Assembly (NCBI GenBank): GCA_942491885.1
Contig: CALOCQ010000002.1
Coordinates: 62,001-126,000 of the forward strand
DNA from: CALBPI01 sp942491885
GTDB taxonomy: Bacteria; Pseudomonadota; Gammaproteobacteria; Steroidobacterales; Woeseiaceae
DNA length: 64,000 nt
Direction of reading: 5' to 3'
Position 1 is the first letter of the stretch; the number at the start of each line of letters is the position of its first letter. The notes under the pieces were generated by a model, which saw only the letters and a program-made list of their open reading frames with translations, was not told where the DNA came from and searched no databases. Both the position numbers and the translations under genes were made by a program. Of this stretch, positions 8,366 to 17,648 are shown in pieces.

Positions 8366-9394
8366 ATGAAAGCGTTAACCAAAAAACTCGCGGAACCCGG
8401 CATCTGGCTGGAGGATATTGCCGAGCCTGAGTACGGCCCGAACGATGTACTGATCAAGGTTCGCAAGACGGCAATCTGCGGCACCGATATTCACATCTAT
8501 CGCTGGGACGACTGGGCGAAAGCGAATGTGCCGGTGCCGATGGCTATCGGTCACGAGTTCAGTGGCGAAATTGCCGCGATGGGCAGCGAGGTCGAAGGCT
8601 ACGAGGTCGGCGACCGTGTGTCGGCCGAGGGCCATATTACCTGCGGCGTGTGCCGCAATTGCCGCGCCGGACGGCGCCATCTATGCAACAAGACCGTGGG
8701 TATCGGCGTCAGCCGGCCCGGCGCTTTTGCCGAGTATGTCACCGTTCCCGCATTCAACGTGTTCAAGCTGTCGGACGCGATCAGCGACGAGGTCGCCGCG
8801 ATGCTCGACCCGTTCGGCAACGCCACGCATACCGCATTGTCTTTCGATCTCGTTGGCGAAGACGTGTTGATTACCGGCGCCGGCCCGATCGGCGTGCTCG
8901 CCGTCGCCGTCGCGCGGTATGCCGGGGCGCGCCATATCGTCATTACCGACGTCAATGACTATCGCCTGTCGTTGGCGAAAAAAATGGGCGCAACGTTGAC
9001 GCTGAATGTGACCCGCTCCAAGGTCGCTGACGCGATGAGAGACCTCGGCATGACCGAGGGCTTCGATGTGGGCATGGAAATGTCGGGCAACGGCGAGGCA
9101 CTACGTCAGCTGCTGGCAAACATGCATCACGGCGGCAAGGTCTCTCTGCTCGGCATCCCGCCGGAGGACACGGCTATCGACTGGAACCAGGTGATCTTCA
9201 AGGGCCTCGTCCTGAAGGGCATCTACGGGCGGGAGATGTTTGAGACCTGGTACAAAATGTCGAGCATGCTGCAAAGCGGGCTCGACATTAGTCCGATCAT
9301 CACGCATCGCTTTGAGGCCGACGACTACCAGGAGGCATTCGAGACGATGGACAGCGGCAAATCAGGCAAAGTGATTCTGGATTGGACTGCCTGA
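8366..9394 (+). CDS. tdh: Tdh, L-threonine 3-dehydrogenase
   Basis: This zinc- and NAD-dependent medium-chain dehydrogenase oxidises L-threonine to 2-amino-3-ketobutyrate, which Kbl then cleaves. The catalytic Zn ligand is in AICGTDIHIY (Cys about 38) and the next conserved stretch is AIGHEFSGEI. Structural zinc cysteines are in CGVCRNCRAGRRHLC, and the nucleotide fold in ITGAGPIGVLAVAVAR. The 342 residues equal family length, and the last third (GIYGREMFETWYKMSSML) is typical of Tdh rather than of general alcohol dehydrogenases. It lies directly behind kbl. Confidence 0.97.
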   Translation: MKALTKKLAEPGIWLEDIAEPEYGPNDVLIKVRKTAICGTDIHIYRWDDWAKANVPVPMAIGHEFSGEIAAMGSEVEGYEVGDRVSAEGHITCGVCRNCRAGRRHLCNKTVGIGVSRPGAFAEYVTVPAFNVFKLSDAISDEVAAMLDPFGNATHTALSFDLVGEDVLITGAGPIGVLAVAVARYAGARHIVITDVNDYRLSLAKKMGATLTLNVTRSKVADAMRDLGMTEGFDVGMEMSGNGEALRQLLANMHHGGKVSLLGIPPEDTAIDWNQVIFKGLVLKGIYGREMFETWYKMSSMLQSGLDISPIITHRFEADDYQEAFETMDSGKSGKVILDWTA

Positions 9395-9446
9395 GCGACG
9401 GTCGCGGCGATATCGTTGCACGCCGCTTTCGGCTAGGCTTAACAAC

Positions 9447-9869
9447 ATGAGTAATCACGATCTCAAACCGCTGCTGATTGCGGCGCTGGCGCAAATTCCC
9501 GCCTGCGACTTTCTGGGCATTCAATCACTGGCGGCCAGCCCCGGTCGCGTAGTTATCTCGCTGCCGAAGAAGCCGGAGCTGACGGAAACTACCGGTAAGT
9601 TTCAGGGTGGCATCATCGGTGCGCTGATCGACATCGCCGGCGCCGCGGCATGCGGCACGCTTTTGGACCGCGATGAAACGCTGCAATCACTCGATTTCAC
9701 GGTAAAACTATTGGCGCCCGCCGATGCCGAGCAACTTGTCGCCGTCGCGCAAACCGTTAACGACCAAAAGCGCTCGATATTGACCGCCGAAGTTTCGGTA
9801 TTCAATGCCAGCGAAGACGGCATCATCGCCGCCTGCGGGTTGGTTTCGACGCGCGTTCACAAGCGCTAG
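9447..9869 (+). CDS. PaaI-family hot-dog thioesterase
   Basis: The 140-residue protein is a single hot-dog domain. It has the typical helix-lining stretch KFQGGIIGALIDIAGAAACGTLL and SLDFTVKLLAPADAEQLVAVAQ, as in PaaI/YdiI-type acyl-CoA thioesterases. Such enzymes hydrolyse phenylacetyl-, hydroxyphenylacetyl- or other acyl-CoAs; the substrate is unknown. It stands alone, 52 bases after tdh and convergent with the acyl-CoA synthetase gene. It could serve either general CoA recycling or the adjacent catabolic cluster. Confidence 0.75.
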   Translation: MSNHDLKPLLIAALAQIPACDFLGIQSLAASPGRVVISLPKKPELTETTGKFQGGIIGALIDIAGAAACGTLLDRDETLQSLDFTVKLLAPADAEQLVAVAQTVNDQKRSILTAEVSVFNASEDGIIAACGLVSTRVHKR

Positions 9870-9879
9870 CGGCACGTCA

Positions 9880-11493
9880 TCACACCTCGATGCGGTCACC
9901 GAGCGGCGTCTCGCGCAACCGGAACTTCTGTACCTTGGTCGCCGACATTGGCCACTCGGTAACGAAAACGACATAGCGCGGGATTTTGAACCGTGCAATC
10001 TTGCCGGTGCAAAACGCAATGAGCTCATCACCGGTCAAAGACTGCCCCGCCTTTAACTCAATAAACGCCGCAGGGACCTCCAGATAGCGGGCATCCTCAA
10101 CACCCAGCACCTGCGACAATGCGACGGCCGGATGCGTATTCAGAAATGATTCGATTTCAAGCGCGGCCACATTTTCGCCACCTACCTTCAGCATGTCCTT
10201 GGATCGCCCGCTGTAACTCACATAGCCATCGTGCGACACGCTGCCAAGATCGCCGGTATTCAGCCAGCCCCCCTGAACCGCACGCGCGGTTGCCTCCGGC
10301 GCATTGTGGTAGCCATCGAACAGGCAATAGCCGCGCACCTGAATTTCGCCGGTAGCACCGGGCTCGCAAACCTCACGCGTTTGCGGATCGACAGCACGTA
10401 CATCGATACCGGGAAACGGTTGTCCGCAGCTCGTCACACGATGCTCAAGATCGTCATCGGGCGAACCAAACGACACGACACCGCCAGCTTCCGTAAGGCC
10501 ATAGGCCGATACCTGGGTAACGTGCGGGATGGCCGCCTGAAATTGTCGCAAGGTATCTACCGGCGCGACATTGTTGACGATGCGCAGCTCCGGCAATGCC
10601 TGCGCGGAAAAATCCGGATGGCGAATAATCTGGTTCATCAACGTTGGAAATGCCGGGAACGCGATGGTGATCTCGTCGTCTTTCAGGACATTGAGTGCCG
10701 CGCCGATTTCAAAGTGGCCGGTGGCGTAAAATGATGCTCCGGACACGAGGCATGCCGTCAACGGCAACACTGTAGACATATGGAAAAACGGCAACGGGTC
10801 CCAGAACCGGTCCGCTGCCGACATATGCCAGCGGGCCGCCATGCCGATCGCATTACCGACGATACAGCGATGACTCAACAAGCAGCCTTTCGGGTTTGCC
10901 GTCGTGCCGGATGTGTACATCATCAAGGCTATGTCGTCGGCCTTGCAGTCAACAACGGCCCCATCGCTGACATTGGCAAGCACATCGTCAAGCGCCGGCC
11001 ATGCGTCACTGCCACCACCGACGACGATCAAGCGCTCCAGCTGCGGCGCCTTGCCCGTCTCGACCTTGCCTTGCGCCACGGCACGCAAATCCGGCAGACC
11101 ATCGATGCAGGTGCTCAAAAAGTCGACATTCTCGGCAACGCGCGCCACCGTGAACAGTGCGCGGATACCGCTGTCAGCAATAACGAACGCAAGGTCGTGC
11201 GATTTATAACGCGCATTGATCGTCACCGCTACGATGCCGGCATACATCGCGCCGAATAACAGGTCGAGATACTCTGCGCAGTTCGGCATAAAAATACCGA
11301 TGTGATCGCCGCGCTTCAGGCCGAATGATTCAAACATACCCGCGACCTTGCGCGCGCGCGCGACGCGATCGCTATTGGTCAGGCGCACTTCATCGATAAT
11401 CAGACTGACCTGCTCCGGCGCAGTCTCGGCGGCATGCAGCAACAGTGCGTCCATGGTCAGCCGATCCGGCAAATCAAAAGTCGTCTCCGTCAT
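9880..11493 (-). CDS. AMP-forming acyl-CoA synthetase
   Basis: An ANL-superfamily ligase of 537 residues that activates a carboxylic acid to its CoA thioester through an acyl-adenylate. Motifs in order: the phosphate-binding loop MMYTSGTTANPKGCLLSHR, the A5-like YGLTEAGG, the hinge region GWLNTGDLGSVSHDGYVSYSGRSKDMLKVGGENV, and a C-terminal lysine-containing end (RFKIPRYVVFV...KVQKFRLRE). The ATG at 11493 lies 2 bases after the P450 stop, so the two are one transcription unit; an in-frame upstream start lies inside the P450 gene and is rejected. The substrate is not readable. Context suggests a cyclic or branched hydrophobic acid. Confidence 0.88.
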   Translation of the reverse strand: MTETTFDLPDRLTMDALLLHAAETAPEQVSLIIDEVRLTNSDRVARARKVAGMFESFGLKRGDHIGIFMPNCAEYLDLLFGAMYAGIVAVTINARYKSHDLAFVIADSGIRALFTVARVAENVDFLSTCIDGLPDLRAVAQGKVETGKAPQLERLIVVGGGSDAWPALDDVLANVSDGAVVDCKADDIALMMYTSGTTANPKGCLLSHRCIVGNAIGMAARWHMSAADRFWDPLPFFHMSTVLPLTACLVSGASFYATGHFEIGAALNVLKDDEITIAFPAFPTLMNQIIRHPDFSAQALPELRIVNNVAPVDTLRQFQAAIPHVTQVSAYGLTEAGGVVSFGSPDDDLEHRVTSCGQPFPGIDVRAVDPQTREVCEPGATGEIQVRGYCLFDGYHNAPEATARAVQGGWLNTGDLGSVSHDGYVSYSGRSKDMLKVGGENVAALEIESFLNTHPAVALSQVLGVEDARYLEVPAAFIELKAGQSLTGDELIAFCTGKIARFKIPRYVVFVTEWPMSATKVQKFRLRETPLGDRIEV

Positions 11494-11495
11494 CT

Positions 11496-12704
11496 TCAGC
11501 CCCTTTTTAAAACCTGAACCGGTAAATGGTGAAAGCCGCGCACCACCGTGCTCTGCCACGGTGTCGCTGCTGCTGCCAATACGACTGACTCAAAACGGTC
11601 CAACAATTCACGCAAGAAAATTGTTGCTTCGAGCCGCGCTAACCGCGCGCCCAGACAGGCGTGATCGCCATAGCCGAACGCCATGTGTCGTGGTCTCGAT
11701 GGCCGGTCCAGACGCCGCTCATCGGCAGCCTCGAAAGCGTCACCATCGCGCCCTGCACTGCCCAATACAAACATCACGCGTGCGTCCGCGGGAACCTCAG
11801 TGTCATGCACAATTTTCGGTTTATGCGTCGTTCTGCAGATTGCCTGAATCGGCGCCTCCAGGCGCAGCGTTTCTTCGATAAACGGCGCAACAAGCGTGCG
11901 GTCGCGCTGCAGTTTAGTAAACAGCGTGGCGTCATCGGCCAGCGCTTTTACGAGACTGCCAAGCAGGTTTGTCGTCGTTTCGTGACCCGCTGCGAGCAGG
12001 AACACACCGTGCGCGACAACTTCATTTTCACCGAGTCGCTCACCATCGATTTCGCCATGCACTAACTCGCTCAACAGGTCGTCGCCGCGATCCTGCATTC
12101 GCTGCTGCGCGCTGGCGCGGATAAATCTCGCCATCTCGATTAGCGAGGTGCGCTGCTCCGGTTCGATGGCCTGCCCAAGCCGACTCATCAGCGCATTCGA
12201 CCACTTGCGATAATCGGCACGACGCGACTCGGGAAAGCCCATAATCGCGCACATCACCGCCGCCGGGGCGGGATAACAAACAGCGTCTACGATGTCGAAT
12301 ACATCACCGTCAATCTGATCGAAGTGCTGCGCGAAAATCGCATCGACTTGTGGCTCCCAGGCACGCACCGCAGTCGGCGAGAGAGACTGTGTGAGCAGCG
12401 CACGCAAGCGTCGGTGGCGCGGCGGATCAGTACGTTCGATATCAGGAAAGGTGGACGCTGAAAAACGACCGGCAGGGTCGACGCCGTCGACGGCACTGAG
12501 CCAATCTGAATCGATCAGGCGCTGCACATCGTCGTAACGGCTCAACACGAAATTTCCGTATGCGGGCTCCTCATAAAGCGGGCATTTCTCGCGCAGCTGC
12601 GCATAAACCGGGAACGGATTACGTTGAAATGATGCATCGAACAGGTCGAATTCTGCGCCTGAATTACGCGTGCACTTACCTGTTTTCTCAGTCTTTTCTT
12701 TCAT
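11496..12704 (-). CDS. Cytochrome P450 (bacterial class I type, soluble)
   Basis: A 402-residue soluble P450 without a membrane anchor. The I-helix oxygen-binding motif is AAGHETTTN, the K-helix ExxR is EETLR, and the heme loop is FGYGDHACLGARLARLE with the axial Cys. The N-terminal part includes the heme-contacting DPPRHRRLRALL. Such enzymes hydroxylate terpenes, steroids, fatty acids or aromatics using a ferredoxin and reductase; no electron-transfer partner gene is seen in the window. It is the first gene of a minus-strand pair with the acyl-CoA synthetase, divergent from the hydratase/MFS genes. AGGG lies about 8 bases before the ATG. Confidence 0.92.
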   Translation of the reverse strand: MKEKTEKTGKCTRNSGAEFDLFDASFQRNPFPVYAQLREKCPLYEEPAYGNFVLSRYDDVQRLIDSDWLSAVDGVDPAGRFSASTFPDIERTDPPRHRRLRALLTQSLSPTAVRAWEPQVDAIFAQHFDQIDGDVFDIVDAVCYPAPAAVMCAIMGFPESRRADYRKWSNALMSRLGQAIEPEQRTSLIEMARFIRASAQQRMQDRGDDLLSELVHGEIDGERLGENEVVAHGVFLLAAGHETTTNLLGSLVKALADDATLFTKLQRDRTLVAPFIEETLRLEAPIQAICRTTHKPKIVHDTEVPADARVMFVLGSAGRDGDAFEAADERRLDRPSRPRHMAFGYGDHACLGARLARLEATIFLRELLDRFESVVLAAAATPWQSTVVRGFHHLPVQVLKRG

Positions 12705-12911
12705 GATTACCCTGAGCGGATCCGGTTAGATGCGCCCTCTTCGCCGCGCGCCCTGAGCCTCTATCGAATGCACTACGCTCGTCAAGCACGAGTTTCGGCG
12801 CACGGCGGCCGCTTGCTTTTGCGCGAAAAAACCCGCCATGATGCGCGACCTCAGACAACCGGCCGACGTCGCGTACTTGCGCCGCGGCCGACGATGCGGG
12901 AGCACACAGGC

Positions 12912-13343
12912 ATGTCGGATTATCAGGACAGAGTGGGCTATCAATTGCCGGGCGGACGCTACCGCGTATCGGAACACGAACGGTGGCTTGCCAACGACGC
13001 AATGTGCGCGCCACAAACCGACGATGATCTCCTGCACCCGATGTTCCTGTACTTTGCGGCCATCCGCGGCATGGGTTGCACGTTAGAGGCATTCTTCCGG
13101 CTCTTCGATGCCAGCGCCGACGATGGCCCGATGCTGGGCGAGAACGAGATCTCGCAGATACGGCCTATGCGCACGAATGAGGAATACGTCGTACGTGCAC
13201 ATGTCACTGACGTAAAGAGAAAATCCAGTCGACGCGTTGGTACGATGGATCTGGTCACCGCGCGATTCGAAATATCACGCGGCGATGACGAACTGATAGG
13301 CACCTGTAGCAGCGTATTTATTTTCCCGCGGAAAGCATCATGA
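12912..13343 (+). CDS. FAS1-like / MaoC-type dehydratase, N-terminal-domain subunit
   Basis: The 143-residue protein resembles the hot-dog N-terminal dehydratase domain of FAS1-like and (R)-specific enoyl-CoA hydratases: HPMFLYFAAIRGMG, FFRLFDASADDGPMLGENEISQIRPMRTNEEYVV and a strand-rich tail. It lacks the DxxNPxHxD catalytic motif, which is supplied by the next gene. The pair therefore looks like a heterodimeric hydratase of the ChsH1/ChsH2 type known in steroid side-chain degradation (inference). The start is taken as ATG 12912; an ATG at 12894 is an alternative, and the longer frame beginning at 12768 shows no homology. It overlaps the following gene by 4 bases. Confidence 0.72.
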   Translation: MSDYQDRVGYQLPGGRYRVSEHERWLANDAMCAPQTDDDLLHPMFLYFAAIRGMGCTLEAFFRLFDASADDGPMLGENEISQIRPMRTNEEYVVRAHVTDVKRKSSRRVGTMDLVTARFEISRGDDELIGTCSSVFIFPRKAS

Positions 13344-13759
13344 GTTTGCGCGCAGGCGACGAATTGGCAACGCTCGAAATTGCTGCGGTTAGCGCCGAGA
13401 AAATGAAAGTCATGGCATTGATCCTTGATGACCCGAATCCGATCCACTTTGACAGTGAGGCGGTGCGAAAGCTCGGGCTCGGCGAAAAGCCGATCAATCA
13501 AGGGCCCAACGGCGTGGCCTATGTGATCAACATGTTGCTCGCCTGTGACCCGCAGGTGCGCTCGGTCGCGCGGATAAAACTGCGTTTCATGGCGAACACC
13601 TATGCAGGCGATAACCTGACAGCCGGCGGCACGGTTACCGCCATTGAGGCGCCGGAGCAGATCGAGTGCGATGTATGGCTGAAGCGCGGCGACGAGACCA
13701 TCGTGGCCGGCAACGCAACATTGCTTGTAGACACCAACAGCGGGAATCAACAGCCATGA
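13340..13759 (+). CDS. MaoC-like hydratase, catalytic subunit
   Basis: A single hot-dog MaoC domain of 139 residues. The hydratase motif DDPNPIHFD is at about residues 30-38, followed by LGEKPINQGPNGVAYVINML and KLRFMANTYAGDNLTAGG. Enzymes of this family add water to trans-2-enoyl-CoA. It starts inside the end of the FAS1-like gene and itself overlaps the MFS gene by ATGA, so the three are translationally coupled. This supports action as a two-subunit hydratase on a large CoA ester, in the pathway fed by the acyl-CoA synthetase on the opposite strand. Confidence 0.82.
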   Translation: MSLRAGDELATLEIAAVSAEKMKVMALILDDPNPIHFDSEAVRKLGLGEKPINQGPNGVAYVINMLLACDPQVRSVARIKLRFMANTYAGDNLTAGGTVTAIEAPEQIECDVWLKRGDETIVAGNATLLVDTNSGNQQP

Positions 13760-15099
13760 CAACGCTCGACGCGAACGCACCCGCCTGGCCTTCGGCAAAG
13801 GTCGGCTGGTATGTCACCATCATGCTGACATTTGCCTACACATTTTCTTTCGTGGATCGACAGGTGCTGAATCTGCTGGTCGAGCCGATCCGCAATGACC
13901 TCGGACTGAACGACACGCAAATCAGCTTTCTGCAGGGGCTCGCATTCGTGGCGCCCTACGTCTTGATGAGCGTGCCGATCGGCCGACTGGTGGATCGCGT
14001 CAACCGTGTCGGCGTACTGGTCGGTGGCGTTGTCGTCTGGAGTATTGCAACGGTGACCTGTGGCATGGCGAATAGCTACGCGCAACTCGCCGTCGCACGC
14101 ATGGGCGTCGGTGCGGGCGAATCGTCGGTGACACCATCGGCATGGTCGATGCTGGCGGATTATTTCCCGCGTGAACGCCTCGCTCGTCCGGTGAGCGTTT
14201 TCCTGATGGGCCCCTATCTTGGCGCGGGCATCGCGCTGATCGCCGGCGCCGAGGTCATCGAGTGGTCGACCAACATGGAATCGATCAGAATGCCGCTGTT
14301 CGGTGAACTCGCGCCGTGGCAATTCACCTTTATCGCTGTTGGCCTGCCAGGTTTTATATTGGCGATGTTGCTATTCACGATCCGTGAACCGGTGCGCAGG
14401 GGACGCCTGGCAAAAACCGAGGCGGCGCCGGAAGCTGTGCCCACCTGGTCCGAGGTCTTGCGCTACATGCGCTCGCACTGGCGAATCTATTTCGCGTTTC
14501 TCGTTGGCATGCCGTTCGTCATCGTGCTGCTGTATGGCCTGCAGGCCTGGGTACCGACGTTTCTGGTGCGCGTCTACGAATGGGATATCCCTCAGGCGGG
14601 ACGCATCTACGGCGTGATCGCGTTGATCGCCGGTTCGTCCGGCGTGCTCGCCGGGCCGGCCGTTGCCAGGCTTCTTGAAGCGCGCGGCTATGCCGATTAT
14701 CCGCTGCGTCTTGCCGCCATCGCAGTGACCCTCGCCGGCTTGTGCGCGGTACCCGCGACATTGCAAACCAACCCGACCTTCGCCCTCGCACTGATCGCCG
14801 CCGCCAGTTTCTTTGTGACAATGCCGATGGCACTCATCACCGCCGCGCTGCAGACAGTCACGCCCAACAAGATGCGCGGCGTCGTCGCCGGCCTGTTCGT
14901 TGTCATGGGCAATGTCATCGGCTTGGCGCTGGGACCGACGATCGTGGCCGTGCTGACTGACCAACTGTTTGCCGACCCGCTGGCGGTGGGCAAATCATTA
15001 TCGCTGCTATTCGCCGTATTCGCGCCGCTCGCCGTGCTGCTGCTCGCAATCGGCATGAAACCCTATCGGGATACCATTCAGAGCTTCGAGAACACCTAA
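13756..15099 (+). CDS. MFS transporter, spinster-like family
   Basis: A 447-residue inner-membrane carrier with 12 predicted helices. The N-terminal half carries FVDRQVLNLLVEPIRNDLGL, RLVDRVNRVGVLVGG (the MFS loop 2-3 motif) and ARMGVGAGESSVTPSAWSMLADYFPRE. This set is common in spinster-like MFS proteins found in catabolic clusters of sphingomonads and marine gammaproteobacteria. The start is ATG 13756, overlapping the MaoC stop; the upstream frame extension lies inside the MaoC gene. It probably moves the substrate, or an intermediate, across the inner membrane after uptake by the TonB receptor. Confidence 0.87.
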   Translation: MTTLDANAPAWPSAKVGWYVTIMLTFAYTFSFVDRQVLNLLVEPIRNDLGLNDTQISFLQGLAFVAPYVLMSVPIGRLVDRVNRVGVLVGGVVVWSIATVTCGMANSYAQLAVARMGVGAGESSVTPSAWSMLADYFPRERLARPVSVFLMGPYLGAGIALIAGAEVIEWSTNMESIRMPLFGELAPWQFTFIAVGLPGFILAMLLFTIREPVRRGRLAKTEAAPEAVPTWSEVLRYMRSHWRIYFAFLVGMPFVIVLLYGLQAWVPTFLVRVYEWDIPQAGRIYGVIALIAGSSGVLAGPAVARLLEARGYADYPLRLAAIAVTLAGLCAVPATLQTNPTFALALIAAASFFVTMPMALITAALQTVTPNKMRGVVAGLFVVMGNVIGLALGPTIVAVLTDQLFADPLAVGKSLSLLFAVFAPLAVLLLAIGMKPYRDTIQSFENT

Positions 15100-15108
15100 T
15101 AACAAAAA

Positions 15109-15135
15109 GTTATCAAATTATCATTTCCTGATAAC
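15109..15135. promoter_or_regulatory. Candidate operator: inverted GTTATCA/TGATAAC repeat with an extra TTATCA half site
   Basis: GTTATCA at 15109-15115 faces TGATAAC at 15129-15135, a perfect 7-base inverted repeat with a 13-base spacer. A second direct TTATCA copy lies at 15118-15123. This AT-rich island lies between the MFS stop and the TonB receptor start, about 100 bases before the latter. A weak promoter-like pair, TTATCA-18 bases-TAAATA, overlaps it. The site could bind the LysR protein encoded downstream or a Fur-like regulator. The half sites are not at Fur hexamer spacing, so the regulator is unassigned. Confidence 0.45.
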
Positions 15136-15234
15136 ACACTGTAAATATTGGCTTTTTTCTTGCCCGCAGTACTCTGGTCATGCATGATCAATCGGCAACT
15201 GCATCTGTTTCAGACTGAATTCCGGGGGGAAATC

Positions 15235-17478
15235 ATGAGTCAACGTCTATGTTTCGTAGCACTTCTGACGGCTATTACGGCGCTATCAGCGCCCGCAACA
15301 TCTTTCGCACAAGACCGCATCGAGGAAATCGTAGTGACCTCGCAGAAGCGCGCCGAGGGTATCTCGGTTCAGGACTTGTCCGGCGCTGTTACCGCGGTCG
15401 ACGACTCTTTGCTCGAAGCGACCTTTTCGGTTGACCTCGTCGATGTCGGCCGGCTGGTTCCCAATGCCACGCTGCACCCCTCGGCAACCTTTGCCGCGAC
15501 GCCGAACTTTTTTATCCGCGGTATCGGCGTCAGTGGCACCACCCGCTCCCTCGATCCGGCAGTCGGCGTATTCGTCGACGGCATGTATCTCGGCTATCCG
15601 GTCGGTGCAACGGTAGACACATTCGACCGTGAAATTATTGAAGTGCTGCGCGGCCCGCAAGGCACGCTGCTCGGTCGTAACGTAACGGGCGGCGCGATCG
15701 TCGTTCGCTCCAAACGCCCCACCGGCGAGTTCGGCATGAACGCCGAAGCGATTATTGGCGACTATGACCGGATGGACCTGTCCGCCAGCGTGCAGGGCCC
15801 GTTGATGGAAGACAAAGTCGCCGCGAAGATCGCTGTCATGTCACGCCGGCGCGATGGCTACTGGGAAGACAACAACGGCGGGGACGTCGACCTGACCATC
15901 AACCCGGCCGGTTTGCCCGATACGGTGACGGGTACCAAAGCCGACGTCGACACACTGATTATCCGCCCGATGATCACGTTTACGCCGACCGACAATATCG
16001 ACTTCACGTTGATCGGCGAGTACATGAAGGACCAGGGCGGTACCGCGAACAGTCGCAACTTCCCGAATCCGAATACACCACGCGTACCTGAAACCGTGAA
16101 CGGATACATAGCGCCGTCAGATCCATTCGAGATCGATCACGACCTGTTCGGCTATACCGATCTCGAAACCAAACACCTGATCGGCGAGCTCAACTGGGAC
16201 CTCGGACACGGTGCGGTTACGTCTATCACCTCATGGCGCGACCTGACCTTCGATTCGAGCACCGATTTCGACGGCACACCGTTCACAATCTTCCATTTCC
16301 CGGACAACAAGGAAACACAGGATCAGGTCAGTCAGGAAATCCGCTACGCGTCGAAATTCAGCGACAGCTATGAGTTCGTGACCGGCCTGTTCTACTACGA
16401 GCAGGACTTTAACGTCGGCGAGCGACGCAACATCCTGGGTGGCGAAAGCGCGATTGTCGCCAAGGTTAATCAGGAAACCACCAGTATTTTCGGCGAAGCA
16501 AATTTCTTCCTGTCTGAGCAATGGACGCTGACACTCGGTGGCCGCTGGACCACAGAGTCAAAAGACGTTGTGTTTGGTGCGCTGGGTACCTGTGAGCTCG
16601 ACTTCTCCAGCTGCACGCCTACCTTGCGCCGCGATGGCACATGGGACGATTTCACGCCCAAGATTGCAGCCAAGTACCAGATCAACGATGCGTCGATGAT
16701 TTACGGTAGCTGGACCGAGGGCTTCCGCAGCGGCACCTTCGATGCGCGTGCCCGCACAGTCGACTCGTTCCTCAACAGCTCGCCGGCACCGGAGAGCGTT
16801 CAGGCATTCGAAGTCGGCTACAAGTTGCTGACAGACGACGGTCGTCTGCGCTTTAACGCAACCGCTTTCTACAATGAATACACAGACATCCAACGTCTCG
16901 TCTTGGTCACGGTACCGGTCAGCGTTGATCCGGAAGGTATTGTGCAGCGCCTCGTCAATGGTGCTGCGGCGACCATCAGCGGGCTTGAGCTGGAGCTGTC
17001 ATTCATCCCCGTCGACAACCTGACCGTTGATGCGTCACTCGGCTATGTTGATGCCGGCTATGACGAATTCCTGGGCTTCGATGCCGACGGCATCCCGGGC
17101 TATGACCCGAACCTCGACCCTGCCGCCGCAAAAGCGCTGAAGTTCGAGCGTGTGCCGGAATTGACCTGGTATCTGGCGGGCACCTACACGGTGCCGATGG
17201 CTGAGAACGGCGATCTTGATTTCCGCCTCTCCTACTCATGGTCGGACGAGTACTACAACAACGCTCTGAACACCGAGATCATCAAGCAGGACTCCTACGG
17301 TCTGGTCGACGTGAGTGCAGGATGGCGCAGCTCCGATCAAAAATGGCAGGTGTCACTGTTTGCGCGAAACCTGCTCGAAGAAGACTACTTTGAGTTCGCT
17401 CTGGACAACGCATTGACCACACTGACCTGGGGCGGCACGCCTCGCACGATAGGTGTTCGCGCACAGTACGCTTACTAA
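15235..17478 (+). CDS. TonB-dependent outer-membrane receptor
   Basis: A 747-residue outer-membrane beta-barrel. A signal peptide ends at ATSFAQ (about residue 25), immediately followed by a TonB box-like EEIVVTSQKR. The plug domain contains FFIRGIGVSGTTRSLDPAVGVFVDGMYLG and IEVLRGPQGTLLGRNVTGGAIVV. The barrel ends with RTIGVRAQYAY, a terminal aromatic residue as required for outer-membrane assembly. The start is ATG 15235, 6 bases after GGGGGA; an in-frame start 87 bases earlier lacks a signal peptide. It is of the iron-complex receptor family, but the neighbours suggest uptake of an organic substrate rather than a siderophore. Confidence 0.94.
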   Translation: MSQRLCFVALLTAITALSAPATSFAQDRIEEIVVTSQKRAEGISVQDLSGAVTAVDDSLLEATFSVDLVDVGRLVPNATLHPSATFAATPNFFIRGIGVSGTTRSLDPAVGVFVDGMYLGYPVGATVDTFDREIIEVLRGPQGTLLGRNVTGGAIVVRSKRPTGEFGMNAEAIIGDYDRMDLSASVQGPLMEDKVAAKIAVMSRRRDGYWEDNNGGDVDLTINPAGLPDTVTGTKADVDTLIIRPMITFTPTDNIDFTLIGEYMKDQGGTANSRNFPNPNTPRVPETVNGYIAPSDPFEIDHDLFGYTDLETKHLIGELNWDLGHGAVTSITSWRDLTFDSSTDFDGTPFTIFHFPDNKETQDQVSQEIRYASKFSDSYEFVTGLFYYEQDFNVGERRNILGGESAIVAKVNQETTSIFGEANFFLSEQWTLTLGGRWTTESKDVVFGALGTCELDFSSCTPTLRRDGTWDDFTPKIAAKYQINDASMIYGSWTEGFRSGTFDARARTVDSFLNSSPAPESVQAFEVGYKLLTDDGRLRFNATAFYNEYTDIQRLVLVTVPVSVDPEGIVQRLVNGAAATISGLELELSFIPVDNLTVDASLGYVDAGYDEFLGFDADGIPGYDPNLDPAAAKALKFERVPELTWYLAGTYTVPMAENGDLDFRLSYSWSDEYYNNALNTEIIKQDSYGLVDVSAGWRSSDQKWQVSLFARNLLEEDYFEFALDNALTTLTWGGTPRTIGVRAQYAY

Positions 17479-17485
17479 CAAATAT

Positions 17486-17521
17486 AGCGCCCGGGGCAGG
17501 TTGCTCCGGGCGCTGTCTTTT
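17486..17521 (+). terminator. Rho-independent terminator after the TonB receptor gene
   Basis: AGCGCCCGG at 17486-17494 pairs with CCGGGCGCT at 17506-17514, an uninterrupted 9-base GC-rich stem with an 11-base loop. A short T-rich run (GTCTTTT) follows. It begins 8 bases after the receptor stop and separates the receptor from the dehydrogenase gene. Confidence 0.75.
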
Positions 17522-17648
17522 GAGCTTCCGACGTGGACGACGCGCAACCCGAAAATCACTCTGACCCATGCGTGCGCTCGTCGTTTAAGTGCGCGCGCGA
17601 CCAATTCCACGGGAGACACAGTCTGATGCTATTTTCCGAGCGGGCACC

